Shown: positions 1 to 11,589 of the stretch, one piece after another | Layout of the letters: each line of letters opens with the position of its first letter | Position numbering within the stretch: the first letter of the stretch is position 1 | Assembly: GCF_024763615.1 (NCBI RefSeq) | Contig: NW_026604850.1 | Coordinates: forward strand, 42,989-106,988 | Reading direction: 5' to 3' | DNA: 64,000 nucleotides | DNA from: Phlebotomus papatasi | Lineage: Eukaryota; Arthropoda; Insecta; Diptera; Psychodidae | Translations under genes and position numbers: made by a program | The notes under the pieces: model-generated | Told to the model about the DNA's origin: nothing | Databases searched by the model: none | What the model saw: only the letters and a program-made list of their open reading frames with translations

Positions 1-7
1 TTGGGAG

Positions 8-29
8 TTTTTTTTTAATTTTTTAAAAA
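8..29 (+). other. T9-AA-T6-A5 tract block, repeated in each unit
   Basis: Each unit begins with a T run, then AA, T6 and A5. Similar tracts recur at 134-139 (T6) and 145-149 (A5). Several centres lie about 10 bases apart (about 12, 21-22, 136-137, 147), roughly one helical turn, an arrangement known to bend DNA. With a repeat length close to one nucleosome plus linker, a role in nucleosome phasing is plausible but inferred. The first T run is the main length-variable site of the monomer, from T6 (unit at 15070) and T7 (25769) to T12-T13 (2601, 3679, 7581, 14488, 26126), as expected for replication slippage. Confidence 0.75.
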
Positions 30-84
30 TGCCAAAATCTGCTCTAGAAACCGCAATTCTTAAAATTTCTCAATGAAAATCACA

Positions 85-108
85 TTAGAATACTTCAAAT
101 AATTCTAA
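85..108 (+). other. Perfect 7-bp dyad TTAGAAT-N10-ATTCTAA in the monomer
   Basis: The arms TTAGAAT (85-91) and ATTCTAA (102-108) are exact reverse complements separated by 10 bases. The common A108C variant (CTACC instead of CTAAC) breaks only the outermost pair, with T85; A101G and the A98T/A99G variants fall in the loop. The dyad is present in nearly every intact unit. It could be a protein-binding dyad or a hairpin in single-stranded DNA or transcripts. No function is shown by sequence alone. Confidence 0.8.
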
Positions 109-171
109 CAATCAATTAATATCTTTAGTTGAATTTTTTCTTGGAAAAATTCCCACCAAAAATCATTATGA

Positions 172-185
172 TCCCACCCTTGGGA
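172..185 (+). other. 5-bp dyad across the unit boundary, TCCCA-CCCT-TGGGA
   Basis: TCCCA at the end of one unit and TGGGA at the start of the next are perfect reverse complements around a 4-base loop. This is the most GC-rich part of the repeat and lies at the edge of the T tract. Many splice junctions in rearranged units fall in or next to this element (for example 8302, 36113, 38608, 40652, 41919, 59395), so it may be a local break or template-switch site; that link is inference. Confidence 0.75.
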
Positions 186-343
186 GTTTTTTTTAAATTT
201 TTTAAAAATGCCAAAATCTGCACTAGAAACCGCAATTCTTAAAATTTCTCAATGAAAATCACATTAGAATACTTCAAATAATTCTACCAATCAATTAATA
301 TCTTTAGTTGAATTTTTTCTTGGAAAAATTCCCATTAAAAATC

Positions 344-351
344 ATCATGAT
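344..351 (+). other. Palindrome ATCATGAT in the CATCAT unit type
   Basis: Units with C at position 167 contain the perfect 8-bp palindrome ATCATGAT (165-172). The alternative T167 type has ATTATGAT and loses it. T167 is usually linked to CC156-157, giving two main haplotypes of this part of the monomer. Exchanged combinations also occur: TT with T167 near 13930, 22505, 25575, 29335 and 45510, and CC with C167 near 8095, 26645, 35195 and 43175. Confidence 0.75.
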
Positions 352-1615
352 CCCACCCTTGGGAGTTTTTTTTTTAATTTTTTAAAAATGCCAAAATCTG
401 CTCTAGAAACCACAATTCTTAAAATTTCTCAATGAAAATCACATTAGAATACTTCAAATAATTCTAACAATCAATTAATATCTTTAGTTGAATTTTTTCT
501 TGGAAAAATTCCCACCAAAAATCATTATGATCCCACCCTTGGGAGTTTTTTTTTTAATTTTTTAAAAATGCCAAAATCTGCACTAGAAACCGCAATTCTT
601 AAAATTTCTCAATGAAAATCACATTAGAATACTTCAAATAATTCTAACAATCAATTAATATCTTTAGTTGAATTTTTTCTTGGAAAAATTCCCATTAAAA
701 ATCATCATGATCCCACCCTTGGGAGTTTTTTTTTAATTTTTTAAAAATGCCAAAATCTGCTCTAGAAACCGCAATTCTTAAAATTTCTCAATGAAAATCA
801 CATTAGAATACTTCAAATAATTCTAACAATCAATTAATATCTTTAGTTGAATTTTTTCTTGGAAAAATTCCCATTAAAAATCATCATGATCCCACCCTTG
901 GGAGTTTTTTTTTTAATTTTTTAAAAATGCCAAAATCTGCTCTAGAAACCGCAATTCTTAAAATTTCTCAATGAAAATCACATTAGAATACTTCAAATAA
1001 TTCTAACAATCAATTAATATCTTTAGTTGAATTTTTTCTTGGAAAAATTCCCATTAAAAATCATCATGATCCCACCCTTGGGAGTTTTTTTTTAATTTTT
1101 TAAAAATGCCAAAATCTGCTCTAGAAACCACAATTCTTAAAATTTCTCAATGAAAATCACATTAGAATATTTCAAATAATTCTAACAATCAATTAATATC
1201 TTTAGTTGAATTTTTTCTTGGAAAAATTCCCATTAAAAATCATCATGATCCCACCCTTGGGAGTTTTTTTTTTAATTTTTTAAAAATGCCAAAATCTGCT
1301 CTAGAAACCACAATTCTTAAAATTTCTCAATGAAAATCACATTAGAATACTTCAAATAATTCTAACAATCAATTAATATCTTTAGTTGAATTTTTTCTTG
1401 GAAAAATTCCCACCAAAAATCATTATGATCCCACCCTTGGGAGTTTTTTTTTAATTTTTTAAAAATGCCAAAATCTGCTCTATAAACCGCAATTCTTAAA
1501 ATTTCTCAATGAAAATCACATTAGAATACTTCAAGTAATTCTACCAATCAATTAATATCTTTAGTTGAATTTTTTCTTGGAAAAATTCCCATTAAAAATC
1601 ATCATGATCCCACCC

Positions 1616-1883
1616 TTGGGAGTTTTTTTTTAATTTTTTAAAAATGCCAAAATCTGCTCTAGAAACCGCAATTCTTAAAATTTCTCAATGAAAATCACAT
1701 TAGAATACTTCAAATAATTCTAACAATCAATTAATATCTTTAGTTGAATTTTTTCTTGGAAAAATTCCCATTTCTAACAATCAATTGCCAAAATATCTTT
1801 AGAAAATCACATTAGAATACTTCAAATAATTCTAACAATTTTTCTTGGAAAAATTCCCACCAAAAATCATTATGATCCCACCC
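1616..1883 (+). repeat. Rearranged unit, 268 bp
   Basis: The unit runs normally to TTCCCATT, then at about 1771-1849 carries an inner segment made of satellite words (CTAACAATCAATT, GCCAAAAT, then GAAAATCACATTAG through CTAACAA) before resuming at TTTTTCTTGG. The extra length is about 89 bp. The left half is of the CATTA type as far as it can be read, while the right end is CACCA/CATTAT, so two different units were joined. Confidence 0.9.
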
Positions 1884-2062
1884 TTGGGAGTTTTTTTTTA
1901 ATTTTTTAAAAATGCCAAAATCTGCACTAGAAACCGCAATTCTTAAAATTTCTCAATGAAAATCACATTAGAATACTTCAAATAATTCTAACAATCAATT
2001 AATATCTTTAGTTGAATTTTTTCTTGGAAAAATTCCCACCAAAAATCATTATGATCCCACCC

Positions 2063-2782
2063 TTGGGAGTTTTTTTTTAATTTTTTAAAAATGCCAAAAT
2101 CTGCTCTATAAACCGCAATTCTTAAAATTTCTCAATGAAAATCACATTAGAATACTTCAAGTAATTCTACCAATCAATTAATATCTTTAGTTGAATTTTT
2201 TCTTGGAAAAATTCCCATTAAAAATCATCATGATCCCACCCTTGGGAGTTTTTTTTTTAATTTTTTAAAAATGCCAAAATCTGCTCTAGAAACCGCAATT
2301 CTTAAAATTTCTCAATGAAAATCACATTAGAATACTTCAAATAATTCTAACAATCAATTAATATCTTTAGTTGAATTTTTTCTTGGAAAAATTCCCATTA
2401 AAAATCATCATGATCCCACCCTTGGGAGTTTTTTTTTAATTTTTTAAAAATGCCAAAATCTGCTCTAGAAACCACAATTCTTAAAATTTCTCAATGAAAA
2501 TCACATTAGAATATTTCAAATAATTCTAACAATCAATTAATATCTTTAGTTGAATTTTTTCTTGGAAAAATTCCCATTAAAAATCATCATGATCCCACCC
2601 TTGGGAGTTTTTTTTTTTTAATTTTTTAAAAATGCCAAAATCTGCTCTAGAAACCACAATTCTTAAAATTTCTCAATGAAAATCACATTAGAATACTTCA
2701 AATAATTCTAACAATCAATTAATATCTTTAGTTGAATTTTTTCTTGGAAAAATTCCCACCAAAAATCATTATGATCCCACCC
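2063..2782 (+). repeat. Local HOR, 4-mer A-B-C-D
   Basis: Four units in order: A (2063; G47T, A99G, A108C), B (2242; standard), C (2422; G53A and C93T) and D (2601; T12 tract, G53A, CACCA/CATTAT). The same C-D-A order is already seen at 1078-1615. It is followed directly by a 6-unit version of the same cycle at 2783. The total is 720 bp. Marker order is read directly from the sequence. Confidence 0.88.
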
Positions 2783-3860
2783 TTGGGAGTTTTTTTTTAA
2801 TTTTTTAAAAATGCCAAAATCTGCTCTATAAACCGCAATTCTTAAAATTTCTCAATGAAAATCACATTAGAATACTTCAAGTAATTCTACCAATCAATTA
2901 ATATCTTTAGTTGAATTTTTTCTTGGAAAAATTCCCATTAAAAATCATCATGATCCCACCCTTGGGAGTTTTTTTTTAATTTTTTAAAAATGCCAAAATC
3001 TGCTCTAGAAACCGCAATTCTTAAAATTTCTCAATGAAAATCACATTAGAATACTTCAAATAATTCTAACAATCAATTAATATCTTTAGTTGAATTTTTT
3101 CTTGGAAAAATTCCCATTAAAAATCATCATGATCCCACCCTTGGGAGTTTTTTTTTTAATTTTTTAAAAATGCCAAAATCTGCTCTAGAAACCGCAATTC
3201 TTAAAATTTCTCAATGAAAATCACATTAGAATACTTCAAATGATTCTAACAATCAATTAATATCTTTAGTTGAATTTTTTCTTGGAAAAATTCCCATTAA
3301 AAATCATCATGATCCCACCCTTGGGAGTTTTTTTTTAATTTTTTAAAAATGCCAAAATCTGCTCTAGAAACCGCAATTCTTAAAATTTCTCAATGAAAAT
3401 CACATTAGAATACTTCAAATAATTCTAACAATCAATTAATATCTTTAGTTGAATTTTTTCTTGGAAAAATTCCCATTAAAAATCATCATGATCCCACCCT
3501 TGGGAGTTTTTTTTTAATTTTTTAAAAATGCCAAAATCTGCTCTAGAAACCACAATTCTTAAAATTTCTCAATGAAAATCACATTAGAATATTTCAAATA
3601 ATTCTAACAATCAATTAATATCTTTAGTTGAATTTTTTCTTGGAAAAATTCCCATTAAAAATCATCATGATCCCACCCTTGGGAGTTTTTTTTTTTTAAT
3701 TTTTTAAAAATGCCAAAATCTGCTCTAGAAACCACAATTCTTAAAATTTCTCAATGAAAATCACATTAGAATACTTCAAATAATTCTAACAATCAATTAA
3801 TATCTTTAGTTGAATTTTTTCTTGGAAAAATTCCCACCAAAAATCATTATGATCCCACCC
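2783..3860 (+). repeat. Local HOR, 6-mer A-B-B2-B3-C-D
   Basis: Units at 2783 (A), 2962 (B), 3141 (B2; A101G giving CAAATGATT), 3321 (B3), 3500 (C; G53A, C93T) and 3679 (D; T12, CACCA/CATTAT) make 1078 bp. Compared with the 4-mer at 2063, two standard units are added between B and C. The next copy (3861 onward) keeps the order A, B, B2, C, D but is internally deleted. Confidence 0.88.
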
Positions 3861-4893
3861 TTGGGAGTTTTTTTTTAATTTTTTAAAAATGCCAAAATCT
3901 GCTCTATAAACCGCAATTCTTAAAATTTCTCAATGAAAATCACATTAGAATACTTCAAGTAATTCTACCAATCAATTAATATCTTTAGTTGAATTTTTTC
4001 TTGGAAAAATTCCCATTAAAAATCATCATGATCCCACCCTTGGGAGTTTTTTTTTAATTTTTTAAAAATGCCAAAATCTGCTCTAGAAACCGCAATTCTT
4101 AAAATTTCTCAATGAAAATCACATTAGAATACTTCAAATAATTCTAACAATCAATTAATATCTTTAGTTGAATTTTTTCTTGGAAAAATTCCCATTAAAA
4201 ATCATCATGATCCCACCCTTGGGAGTTTTTTTTTTAATTTTTTAAAAATGCCAAAATCTGCTCTAGAAACCGCAATTCTTAAAATTTCTCAATGAAAATC
4301 ACATTATGCCAAAATCTGCTCTAGAAACCACAATTCTTAAAATTTCTCAATGAAAATCACATTAGAATATTTCAAATAATTCTAACAATCAATTAATATC
4401 TTTAGTTGAATTTTTTCTTGGAAAAATTCCCATTAAAAATCATCATGATCCCACCCTTGGGAGTTTTTTTTTTTTAATTTTTTAAAAATGCCAAAATCTG
4501 CTCTAGAAATTTCTCGAAAATCACATTAGAATACTTAATAATTCTAACAATCAATTAATATCAATGGAAAAATTCCCACCAAAAATCATTATGATCCCAC
4601 CCTTGGGAGTTTTTTTTTAATTTTTTAAAAATGCCAAAATCTGCTCTATATTCTTAAAATTTCTCAATGAAAATCACATTAGAATACTTCAAGTATTCTA
4701 CCAATCAATTAATATCTTTAGTTGAATTTTTTCTTGGAAAAATTCCCATTAAAAATCATCATGATCCCACCCTTGGGAGTTTTTTTTTAATTTTTTAAAA
4801 AGAATACTTCAAATGATTCTAACAATCAATTAATATCTTTAGTTGAATTTTTTCTTGGAAAAATTCCCATTAAAAATCATCATGATCCCACCC
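3861..4893 (+). repeat. Eroded third copy of the A-D higher-order repeat
   Basis: A (3861) and B (4040) are intact. The next unit (4219-4456) starts as B2-like, stops after CACATTA near 4306 and jumps to TGCCAAAAT of a C unit, removing about 300 bp relative to the 6-mer at 2783. D (4457-4602, 146 bp) keeps its T12 tract but has at least four separate small deletions totalling about 36 bp. A follows (4603-4772, 170 bp, two deletions), then B2 (4773-4893, 121 bp, one deletion of about 58 bp with A5 at the joint). Identity of the units is clear from retained markers (T12, G47T, A99G, A101G). So many small deletions within 700 bp of otherwise clean satellite is unusual. Confidence 0.85.
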
Positions 4894-6862
4894 TTGGGAG
4901 TTTTTTTTTAATTTTTTAAAAATGCCAAAATCTGCTCTAGAAACCGCAATTCTTAAAATTTCTCAATGAAAATCACATTAGAATACTTCAAATAATTCTA
5001 ACAATCAATTAATATCTTTAGTTGAATTTTTTCTTGGAAAAATTCCCATTAAAAATCATCATGATCCCACCCTTGGGAGTTTTTTTTTAATTTTTTAAAA
5101 ATGCCAAAATCTGCTCTAGAAACCGCAATTCTTAAAATTTCTCAATGAAAATCACATTAGAATACTTCAAATAATTCTAACAATCAATTAATATCTTTAG
5201 TTGAATTTTTTCTTGGAAAAATTCCCATTAAAAATCATCATGATCCCACCCTTGGGAGTTTTTTTTTAATTTTTTAAAAAAGCCAAAATCTGCTCTAGAA
5301 ACCGCAATTCTTAAAATTTCTCAATGGAAATCACATTAGAATACTTCAAATAATTCTAACAATCAATTAATATCTTTAGTTGAATTTTTTCTTGGAAAAA
5401 TTCCCATTAAAAATCATCATGATCCCACCCTTGGGAGTTTTTTTTTTAATTTTTTAAAAATGCCAAAATCTGCTCTAGAAACCGCAATTCTTAAAATTTC
5501 TCAATGAAAATCACATTAGAATACTTCAAATAATTCTAACAATCAATTAATATCTTTAGTTGAATTTTTTCTTGGAAAAATTCCCATTAAAAATCATCAT
5601 GATCCCACCCTTGGGAGTTTTTTTTTAATTTTTTAAAAATGCCAAAATCTGCTCTAGAAACCACAATTCTTAAAATTTCTCAATGAAAATCACATTAGAA
5701 TACTTCAAATAATTCTAACAATCAATTAATATCTTTAGTTGAATTTTTTCTTGGAAAAATTCCCATTAAAAATCATCATGATCCCACCCTTGGGAGTTTT
5801 TTTTTTAATTTTTTAAAAATGCCAAAATCTGCTCTAGAAACCGCAATTCTTAAAATTTCTCAATGAAAATCACATTAGAATACTTCAAATAATTCTAACA
5901 ATCAATTAATATCTTTAGTTGAATTTTTTCTTGGAAAAATTCCCATTAAAAATCATCATGATCCCACCCTTGGGAGTTTTTTTTTAATTTTTTAAAAATG
6001 CCAAAATCTGCTCTAGAAACCGCAATTCTTAAAATTTCTCAATGAAAATCACATTAGAATACTTCAAATAATTCTAACAATCAATTAATATCTTTAGTTG
6101 AATTTTTTCTTGGAAAAATTCCCACCAAAAATCATTATGATCCCACCCTTGGGAGTTTTTTTTTAATTTTTTAAAAATGCCAAAATCTGCTCTAGAAACC
6201 GCAATTCTTAAAATTTCTCAATGAAAATCACATTAAAATACTTCAAATAATTCTAACAATCAATTAATATCTTTAGTTGAATTTTTTCTTGGAAAAATTC
6301 CCATTAAAAATCATCATGATCCCACCCTTGGGAGTTTTTTTTAATTTTTTAAAAATGCCAAAATCTGCTCTAGAAACCGCAATTCTTAAAATTTCTCAAT
6401 GAAAATCACATTAGAATACTTCAAATAATTCTAACAATCAATTAATATCTTTAGTTGAATTTTTTCTTGGAAAAATTCCCACCAAAAATCATTATGATCC
6501 CACCCTTGGGAGTTTTTTTTAATTTTTTAAAAATGCCAAAAACTGCTCTAGAAACCGCAATTCTTGAAATTTCTCAATGAAAATCACATTAGAATACTTC
6601 AAATAATTCTAACAATCAATTAATATCTTTAGTTGAATTTTTTCTTGGAAAAATTCCCATTAAAAATCATCATGATCCCACCCTTGGGAGTTTTTTTTTA
6701 ATTTTTTAAACATGCCAAAATCTGCTCTAGAAACCGCAATTCTTAAAATTTCTCAATGAAAATCACATTAGAATACTTCAAATAATTCTACCAATCAATT
6801 AATATCATTAGTTGAATTTTTTCTTGGAAAAATTCCCATTAAAAATCATCATAATCCCACCC

Positions 6863-8122
6863 TTGGGAGTTTTTTTTTTAATTTTTTAAAAATGCCAAAA
6901 TCTGCTCTAGAAACCGCAATTCTTAAAATTTCTCAATGAAAATCACATTAGAATACTTCAAATAATTCTAACAATCAATTAATATCTTTAGTTGAATTTT
7001 TTCTTGGAAAAATTCCCACCAAAAATCATTATGATCCCACCCTTGGGAGTTTTTTTTTAATTTTTTAAAAATGCCAAAATCTGCTCTAGAAACCGCAATT
7101 CTTAAAATTTCTCAATGAAAATCACATTAGAATACTTCAAATAATTCTAACAATCAATTAATATCTTTAGTTGAATTTTTTCTTGGAAAAATTCCCATTA
7201 AAAATCATCATGATCCCACCCTTGGGAGTTTTTTTTTAATTTTTTAAAAATGCCAAAATCTGCTCTAGAAACCGCAATTCTTAAAATTTCTCAATGAAAA
7301 TCACATTAGAATACTTCAAATAATTCTACCAATCAATTAATATCTTTAGTTGAATTTTTTCTTGGAAAAATTCCCATTAAAAATCATCATGATCCCACCC
7401 TTGGGAGTTTTTTTTTTAATTTTTTAAAAATGCCAAAATCTGCTCTAGAAACCGCAATTCTTAAAATTTCTCAATGAAAATCACATTAGAATACTTCAAA
7501 TAATTCTAACAATCAATTAATATCTTTAGTTGAATTTTTTCTTGGAAAAATTCCCATTAAAAATCATCATGATCCCACCCTTGGGAGTTTTTTTTTTTTT
7601 AATTTTTTAAAAATGCCAAAATCTGCTCTAGAAACCGCAATTCTTAAAATTTCTCAATGAAAATCACATTAGAATACTTCAAATAATTCTAACAATCAAT
7701 TAATATCTTTAGTTGAATTTTTTCTTGGAAAAATTCCCATTAAAAATCATCATGATCCCACCCTTGGGAGTTTTTTTTTAATTTTTTAAAAATGCCAAAA
7801 TCTGCTCTATAAACCGAAATTCTTAAAATTTCTCAATGAAAATCACATTAGAATACTTCAAATAATTCTAACAATCAATTAATATCTTTAGTTGAATTTT
7901 TTCTTGGAAAAATTCCCATTAAAAATCATCATGATCCCACCCTTGGGAGTTTTTTTTTAATTTTTTAAAAATGCCAAAATCTGCTCTAGAAACCGCAATT
8001 CTTAAAATTTCTCAATGAAAATCACATTAGAATACTTCAAATAATTCTACAAATCAATTAATATCATTAGTTGAATTTTTTTCTTGGAAAAATTCTCACC
8101 AAAAATCATCATGATCCCACCC
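6863..8122 (+). repeat. 7-unit marker module, copy 1
   Basis: Units at 6863 (CATTAT), 7043, 7222 (A108C), 7401 (T10), 7581 (T13), 7764 (G47T with ACCGAAATTC) and 7943 (CTACAAATC, T124A, GAATTTTTTTC, ATTCTCACC). The same order of T-long unit then ACCGAAATTC unit occurs at 14488/14671, 23061/23263 and 26126/26308. The unit at 7943 is matched in detail by the one at 14850, so these are copies by descent, about 6.9 kb apart. Confidence 0.75.
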
Positions 8123-8301
8123 TTGGGAGTTTTTTTTTAATTTTTTAAAAATGCCAAAATCTGCTCTAGAAACCGCAATTCTTAAAATTTCTCAATGAAA
8201 ATCACATTAGAATACTTCAAATAATTCTAACAATCAATTAATATCTTTAGTTGAATTTTTTCTTGGAAAAATTCCCATTAAAAATCATCATGATCCCACC
8301 C

Positions 8302-8514
8302 TTGGGAAAAATTTCCATTAAAAATCATCAGATCCCACCCTTTTTTTTTTTAATTTTTTAAAAATGCCAAAATCTGCTCTAGAAACCGCAATTCTTAAAA
8401 TTTCTCAATGAAAATCACATTAGAATACTTCAAATAATTCTAACAATCAATTAATATCTTTAGTTGAATTTTTTCTTGGAAAAATTCCCATTAAAAATCA
8501 TCATGATCCCACCC
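8302..8514 (+). repeat. Rearranged unit, 213 bp
   Basis: After TTGGG the unit enters AAAAATTTCCATTAAAAATC, then CATCAGATCCCACCC (TG lost), then a T11 tract that lacks GGGAG. In effect the last ~35 bases of a unit are repeated and spliced straight to the T tract. The same GATCCCACCC-to-T-tract joint recurs near 36128, 38653, 39390, 40667 and 41934. Confidence 0.9.
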
Positions 8515-9769
8515 TTGGGAGTTTTTTTTTAATTTTTTAAAAATGCCAAAATCTGCTCTAGAAACCGCAATTCTTAAAATTTCTCAATGAAAATCACATT
8601 AGAATACTTCAAATAATTCTAACAATCAATTAATATCTTTAGTTGAATTTTTTCTTGGAAAAATTTCCATTAAAAATCATCATGATCCCACCCTTGGGAG
8701 TTTTTTTTTAATTTTTTAAAAATGCCAAAATCTGCTCTAGAAACCGCAATTCTTAAAATTTCTCAATGAAAATCACATTAGAATACTTCAAATAATTCTA
8801 ACAATCAATTAATATCTTTAGTTGAATTTTTTCTTGGAAAAATTCCCATTAAAAATCATCATGATCCCACCCTTGGGAGTTTTTTTTTTAATTTTTTAAA
8901 AATGCCAAAATCTGCTCTAGAAACCGCAATTCTTAAAATTTCTCAATGAAAATCACATTAGAATACTTCAAATAATTCTAACAATCAATTAATATCTTTA
9001 GTTGAATTTTTTCTTGGAAAAATTCCCATTAAAAATCATCATGATCCCACCCTTGGGAGTTTTTTTTTAATTTTTTAAAAATGCCAAAATCTGCTCTAGA
9101 AACCGCAATTCTTAAAATTTCTCAATGAAAATCACATTAGAATACTTCAAATAATTCTAACAATCAATTAATATCTTTAGTTGAATTTTTTCTTGGAAAA
9201 ATTCCCATTAAAAATCATCATGATCCCACCCTTGGGAGTTTTTTTTTAATTTTTTAAAAATGCCAAAATCTGCTCTAGAAACCGCAATTCTTAAAATTTC
9301 TCAATGAAAATCACATTAGAATACTTCATATAATTCTAACAATCAATTAATATCTTTAGTTGAATTTTTTCTTGGAAAAATTCCCATTAAAAATCATCAT
9401 GATCCCACCCTTGGGAGTTTTTTTTTTAATTTTTTAAAAATGCCAAAATCTGCTCTAGAAACCGCAATTCTTAAAATTTCTCAATGAAAATCACATTAGA
9501 ATACTTCAAATAATTCTAACAATCAATTAATATCTTTAGTTGAATTTTTTCTTGGAAAAATTCCCATTAAAAATCATCATGATCCCACCCTTGGGAGTTT
9601 TTTTTTAATTTTTTAAAAATGCCAAAATCTGCTCTATAAACCGCAATTCTTAAAATTTCTCAATGAAAATCACATTAGAATACTTCAAATAATTCTAACA
9701 ATCAATTAATATCTTTAGTTGAATTTTTTCTTGGAAAAATTCCCATTAAAAATCATCATGATCCCACCC

Positions 9770-9978
9770 TTGGGAGAATTTTTTCTTGGAAAAATTTTTT
9801 TTTAATTTTTTAAAAATGCCAAAATCTGCTCTAGAAACCGCAATTCTTAAAATTTCTCAATGAAAAAATAATTCATGATCACATTAGAATACTTCAAATA
9901 ATTCTAACAATCAATTAATATCTTTAGTTGAATTTTTTCTTGGAAAAATTCCCATTAAAAATCATCATGATCCCACCC
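9770..9978 (+). repeat. Rearranged unit, 209 bp, two insertions
   Basis: AATTTTTTCTTGGAAAAA (positions 132-149 of the unit) is inserted between GGGAG and the T tract. A second insertion of about 11 bases (AATAATTCATG) interrupts TGAAAATCACATT near 9867. A closely similar first junction (GAGAATTTTTTCTTGGAAAA then T tract) occurs at about 43001. Confidence 0.88.
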
Positions 9979-11589
9979 TTGGGAGTTTTTTTTTAATTTT
10001 TTAAAAATGCCAAAATCTGCTCTATAAACCGCAATTCTTAAAATTTCTCAATGAAAATCACATTAGAATACTTCAAATAATTCTAACAATCAATTAATAT
10101 CTTTAGTTGAATTTTTTCTTGGAAAAATTCCCATTAAAAATCATCATGATCCCACCCTTGGGAGTTTTTTTTTAATTTTTTAAAAATGCCAAAATCTGCT
10201 CTAGAAACCGCAATTCTTAAAATTTCTCAATGAAAATCACATTAGAATACTTCAAATAATTCTACCAATCAATTAATATCTTTAGTTGAATTTTTTCTTG
10301 GAAAAATTCCCATTAAAAATCATCATGATCCCACCCTTGGGAGTTTTTTTTTAATTTTTTAAAAATGCCAAAATCTGCTCTAGAAACCGCAATTCTTAAA
10401 ATTTCTCAATGAAAATCACATTAGAATACTTCAAATAATTCTAACAATCAATTAATATCTTTAGTTGAATTTTTTCTTGGAAAAATTCCCATTAAAAATC
10501 ATCATGATCCCACCCTTGGGAGTTTTTTTTTAATTTTTTAAAAATGCCAAAATCTGCTCTAGAAACCGCAATTCTTAAAATTTCTCAATGAAAATCACAT
10601 TAGAATACTTCAAATAATTCTAACAATCAATTAATATCTTTAGTTGAATTTTTTCTTGGAAAAATTCCCATTAAAAATCATCATGATCCCACCCTTGGGA
10701 GTTTTTTTTTAATTTTTTAAAAATGCCAAAATCTGATCTATAAACCGCAATTCTTAAAATTTCTCAATGAAAATCACATTAGAATACTTCAAATAATTCT
10801 AACAATCAATTAATATCTTTAGTTGAATTTTTTCTTGGAAAAATTCCCATTAAAAATCATCATGATCCCACCCTTGGGAGTTTTTTTTTAATTTTTTAAA
10901 AATGCCAAAATCTGCTCTAGAAACCGCAATTCTTAAAATTTCTCAATGAAAATCACATTAGAATACTTCAAATAATTCTACCAATCAATTAATATCTTTA
11001 GTTGAATTTTTTCTTGGAAAAATTCCCATTAAAAATCATCATGATCCCACCCTTGGGAGTTTTTTTTTAATTTTTTAAAAATGCCAAAATCTGCTCTAGA
11101 AACCGCAATTCTTAAAATTTCTCAATGAAAATCACATTAGAATACTTCAAATAATTCTAACAATCAATTAATATCTTTAGTTGAATTTTTTCTTGGAAAA
11201 ATTCCCATTAAAAATCATCATGATCCCACCCTTGGGAGTTTTTTTTTAATTTTTTAAAAATGCAAAAATCTGCTCTAGAAACCGCAATTCTTAAAATTTC
11301 TCAATGAAAATCACATTAGAATACTTCAAATAATTCTACCAATCAATTAATATCTTTAGTTGAATTTTTTCTTGGAAAAATTCCCATTAAAAATCATCAT
11401 GATCCCACCCTTGGGAGTTTTTTTTTAATTTTTTAAAAATGCCAAAATCTGCTCTAGAAACCGCAATTCTTAAAATTTCTCAATGAAAATCACATTAGAA
11501 TACTTCAAATAATTCTACCAATCAATTAATATCTTTAGTTGAATTTTTTCTTGGAAAAATTCCCATTAAAAATCATCATGATCCCACCC

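Larger units (their letters stand above)
1..179 (+). repeat. Reference monomer used for numbering
   Basis: This first unit defines the numbering used in other entries. Landmarks: TTGGGAG 1-7; T tract 8-16; AA then T6 then A5 at 17-29; TGCC 30-33; XbaI site TCTAGA 43-48; the single CpG in ACCGC 50-54; dyad TTAGAAT/ATTCTAA 85-108; ATTAAT 115-120; GAATTTTTTC 131-140; GGAAAAATTCC 143-153; GATCCCACCC 170-179. This unit has CC at 156-157 with T at 167 (CACCA...CATTAT); the commoner state in the window is TT with C at 167 (CATTA...CATCAT). Other recurring variants are T43A, G47T, G53A, C93T, A98T, A99G, A101G, C105G, A108C, T124A, G131C and T141G. The unit has no long open frame: short frames end quickly at TAA, TAG or TGA. 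Confidence 0.97.

Noticed and set aside
43..48. XbaI sites as a functional signal
   Set aside because: TCTAGA is simply part of the monomer and is lost in G47T units without other consequence; useful only as a ladder marker.
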